This document shows positions 62,351-64,000 of a stretch of 64,000 bases of DNA, one piece after another (the first letter of the stretch is position 1; every line of letters begins with the position of its first letter). Source of the DNA: Kaistella montana (GTDB lineage Bacteria; Bacteroidota; Bacteroidia; Flavobacteriales; Weeksellaceae); the NCBI RefSeq assembly GCF_024436175.1, contig NZ_JANFQP010000002.1:558001-622000 (forward strand), written 5' to 3'. The position numbers and the translations under genes were made by a program. Under the pieces are notes generated by a model. The model saw only the letters and a program-made list of their open reading frames with translations. It was not told where the DNA came from and searched no databases.

Positions 62351-63298
62351 ATGAAACAGATCCCAAGTGTGGATTTGCGTGATTTCCTTTCGGGTAACCC
62401 GGAACGCAAACAAAAATTTGTAAATGAAATCGGAAAAGCATACGAAGAAATCGGTTTTGTGGCCTTGAAAGGTCACTTTCTCGATGAGAAACTGGTGGAT
62501 GATTTGTACCAAGAGGTAAAACATTTCTTTGAATTACCTGTGGAAACCAAACAAAAGTACGAAATCCCGGGAATCGGCGGACAGCGCGGTTACGTAGGTT
62601 TCGGAAAAGAAACTGCCAAAGGATTTAAAAAAGGGGATTTGAAAGAATTCTGGCATTTCGGGCAATATTTGGAACCAGGTTCTAAGTATGAAGAAGTTTA
62701 TCCGTACAATGTGGAAGTTTCGGAAAACCCGAAATTCAATGAAGTGGGGAAAGAAGCATTCAAAATGTTGGAGAAAACCGGCATTTATGTGTTGCGCGCT
62801 TTGGCTTTGCACCTTGGTTTGGATGAATTTTATTTCGACAAATTTGTCGGTGAAGGAAACTCTATTTTAAGACCAATTCATTATCCACCAATTACCGAAG
62901 AGCCGGATAACGCGGTACGTGCAGCTGCACACGGCGACATCAACTTGATTACGCTTTTAATGGGTGCTCAAGGGAAAGGTCTTCAAGTAATGAATCACGA
63001 CGGAGAATGGGTAGATGCAATCGCAGAACCGGATGAGTTGATGATCAATGTGGGAGATATGTTGTCGCGTCACACCAATAATAAACTGAAATCAACCATT
63101 CACCAAGTGGTAAATCCACCACGCGAATTATGGGGAACTTCAAGATATTCGATTCCTTTCTTCATGCACCCGGTGAGCGAAATGCCGCTGAACGCATTGG
63201 AAGGAACCTATGACGAAAACAATCCAAAATTATATCCTGATACTACTGCTGGGGAATTTCTTCACGAAAGACTTGTAGAATTAGGTTTGATCAAGTAA
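62351..63298 (+). CDS. Isopenicillin N synthase-like 2-oxoglutarate/Fe(II) dioxygenase
   Basis: 315-residue oxygenase with the double-stranded beta-helix. The N-terminal DIOX_N region has SVDLRDFLSG and IGFVALKGHFLDEKLVDDLY. The iron triad is complete: HGDIN (His194, Asp196) and the distal His in STIHQVVNPPRE (near 251), followed by the RYSIPFFMHP segment whose Arg binds 2-oxoglutarate. The overall pattern is that of the bacterial IPNS-like family of unknown substrate, not a beta-lactam synthase in context: no NRPS or beta-lactam genes are near. Monocistronic with a clear promoter box and terminator. Confidence 0.9.
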   Translation: MKQIPSVDLRDFLSGNPERKQKFVNEIGKAYEEIGFVALKGHFLDEKLVDDLYQEVKHFFELPVETKQKYEIPGIGGQRGYVGFGKETAKGFKKGDLKEFWHFGQYLEPGSKYEEVYPYNVEVSENPKFNEVGKEAFKMLEKTGIYVLRALALHLGLDEFYFDKFVGEGNSILRPIHYPPITEEPDNAVRAAAHGDINLITLLMGAQGKGLQVMNHDGEWVDAIAEPDELMINVGDMLSRHTNNKLKSTIHQVVNPPRELWGTSRYSIPFFMHPVSEMPLNALEGTYDENNPKLYPDTTAGEFLHERLVELGLIK

Positions 63299-63320
63299 GA
63301 TTTTCAAAATTTAGAGCTAT

Positions 63321-63351
63321 AAACGGGCAGATTTTTCTGCCCGTTTTTTTT
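63321..63351 (+). terminator. Intrinsic terminator after the oxygenase gene
   Basis: Perfect 11-bp stem AAACGGGCAGA (63321-63331) with TCTGCCCGTTT (63336-63346), T loop of 4, followed by a T run. Confidence 0.93.
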
Positions 63352-63431
63352 GTTTAGATTTTCAATGAAATTCAATGCTTTCTTCAAAGGGCAAGTTTTT
63401 TCAAAATACTCACCATGAAAAATAGGTTTCG

Positions 63432-63439
63432 TAATTTTG
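63432..63439 (+). promoter_or_regulatory. -7 promoter box, leaderless spacing, for the YpdA-like gene
   Basis: TAATTTTG followed by TACC and the ATG at 63444 (4-nt spacing). Confidence 0.62.
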
Positions 63440-63443
63440 TACC

Positions 63444-64000
63444 ATGGAAATTTTAGAGGTATTGATTATCGGAGCCGGACCCATCGGGTTGAATTGTGCT
63501 TTGGAAGCAGAAAAGAATCAACTGAATTATTTAATTATTGAAAAAGGGACCATCGTCAATTCGCTCTATCATTATCCGTTGTATATGCGGTTTTTTTCCA
63601 CAGCCGATAAATTGGAAATCGCCGGAACTCCTTTTATCACTTCATCTCCAAAACCGGGAAGACAAGATGCTCTGGAATATTACCAAGGAATTGCCCGTCA
63701 ACGAGAGCTGAAAATCAACCTTTACGAACGGGTTTTAAACATTTCTAAAAATGAAATCTTCGAGGTTGAAACTTCTAAAGGAAAATATCTCGCAAAAAAC
63801 ATCATCATTGCAACCGGATTTTATGATATTCCGAATTTGTTGAATATTCCTGGTGAAAATTTGCCTAAAGTAAAGCATTATTATACAGAACCTTATCCTT
63901 ACGCGAAACAGAAAATTGTGGTTGTTGGAGCAAGTAATTCAGCGGTGGATGCTGCTTTGGAAACTTACAGGAAAGGTGCGGAAGTAACCATGATTATCAA
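63444..64000 (+). CDS. YpdA-type FAD-dependent bacillithiol disulfide reductase, 3' truncated
   Basis: The first 185 codons of a flavoprotein that runs off the window. It opens with VLIIGAGPIGLNCALEAEKN (FAD-binding GxGxxG), then the YpdA-characteristic YHYPLYMRFFSTADKLEIAG and SPKPGRQDALEYYQGIARQR, the ATGFYDIPNLLNIPGE segment, and the second dinucleotide motif VVVGASNSAVDAALETYRKG for NADPH. No CxxC redox pair is seen, as in YpdA and unlike thioredoxin reductase. YpdA recycles oxidised bacillithiol for bacilliredoxins, one of which is encoded at 7446-7856. The start follows a -7 box by 4 nt. Confidence 0.88.
   Translation, partial: MEILEVLIIGAGPIGLNCALEAEKNQLNYLIIEKGTIVNSLYHYPLYMRFFSTADKLEIAGTPFITSSPKPGRQDALEYYQGIARQRELKINLYERVLNISKNEIFEVETSKGKYLAKNIIIATGFYDIPNLLNIPGENLPKVKHYYTEPYPYAKQKIVVVGASNSAVDAALETYRKGAEVTMII

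Noticed and set aside
62351-63298. Isopenicillin N synthase-like protein as a sign of a beta-lactam pathway
   Set aside because: No peptide synthetase, epimerase or transporter of such a pathway is near; the family is a broad set of 2OG-Fe(II) oxygenases.

Overview
The window is about 64 kb of chromosome from a member of the Bacteroidetes, class Flavobacteriia, most likely the Chryseobacterium/Kaistella group (Weeksellaceae). Supporting signs are low GC, A-rich translation starts with almost no Shine-Dalgarno sites, many TAnnTTTG promoter -7 boxes, GLPGLI, DUF5686, DUF3127, DUF2797 and S46 families, and a dcw cluster in Bacteroidetes order without murF. Almost everything is core or housekeeping sequence. 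I see no prophage, insertion sequence, CRISPR array, toxin-antitoxin pair or defence island.

Layout. 1-5.8 kb (+): end of a prolyl oligopeptidase, then mutL, a rhomboid protease, an EEP-family phosphodiesterase and two small lipoproteins. 5.8-8.5 kb (-): a GH3-like adenylating enzyme, a bacilliredoxin and a YqeY protein. 8.6-24.5 kb (-): the complete dcw cluster mraZ-rsmH-ftsL-ftsI-murE-mraY-murD-ftsW-murG-murC-ftsQ-ftsA-ftsZ, which couples meso-DAP peptidoglycan precursor synthesis to the divisome and starts at a promoter carrying a two-repeat MraZ operator. 24.7-29.6 kb (+): alpha/beta hydrolase, engB, a GNAT enzyme, an S46 dipeptidyl-peptidase and a DUF3267 zincin. 29.6-34.9 kb (-): msrA, a ROK kinase, secA and a small DUF2795 protein. 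35.0-35.5 kb (-): a badly decayed sugar-nucleotide epimerase. 35.6-40 kb: DUF2797, an AsmA-like giant, a small hypothetical and three tRNAs (Leu-TAG, Gly-GCC, Leu-TAA). 40-46.4 kb (+): an SSB-like DUF3127 protein, aat, a DMT exporter, a CBS protein, nadK, fbaA, accD and a DUF6973-like protein. 46.4-51.1 kb: a small accessory patch with a PQQ sugar dehydrogenase, a frameshifted GLPGLI gene, lipoproteins, a 41-bp duplicated fragment and an S41 protease. 51.3-64 kb: uvrB, DUF3820, an AI-2E family transporter, two paralogous membrane proteins, pabB-pabC, DUF5686, menD, a 2OG-Fe(II) oxygenase and the start of a YpdA-type bacillithiol disulfide reductase.

The most informative observations are: a recurring arrangement in which the promoter -7 box lies only 4-6 nt before the ATG, predicting leaderless mRNAs; the MraZ operator; an epimerase pseudogene and a one-base homopolymer frameshift that open-reading-frame calling misses; an OB-like DUF3127 protein ending in an SSB-style acidic tip; an AccD without its zinc-ribbon cysteines; a MutL without recognisable endonuclease motifs; and two bacillithiol redox proteins in one window. 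I found no convincing previously undescribed multi-gene system. All calls are from reading the sequence, with no database search.
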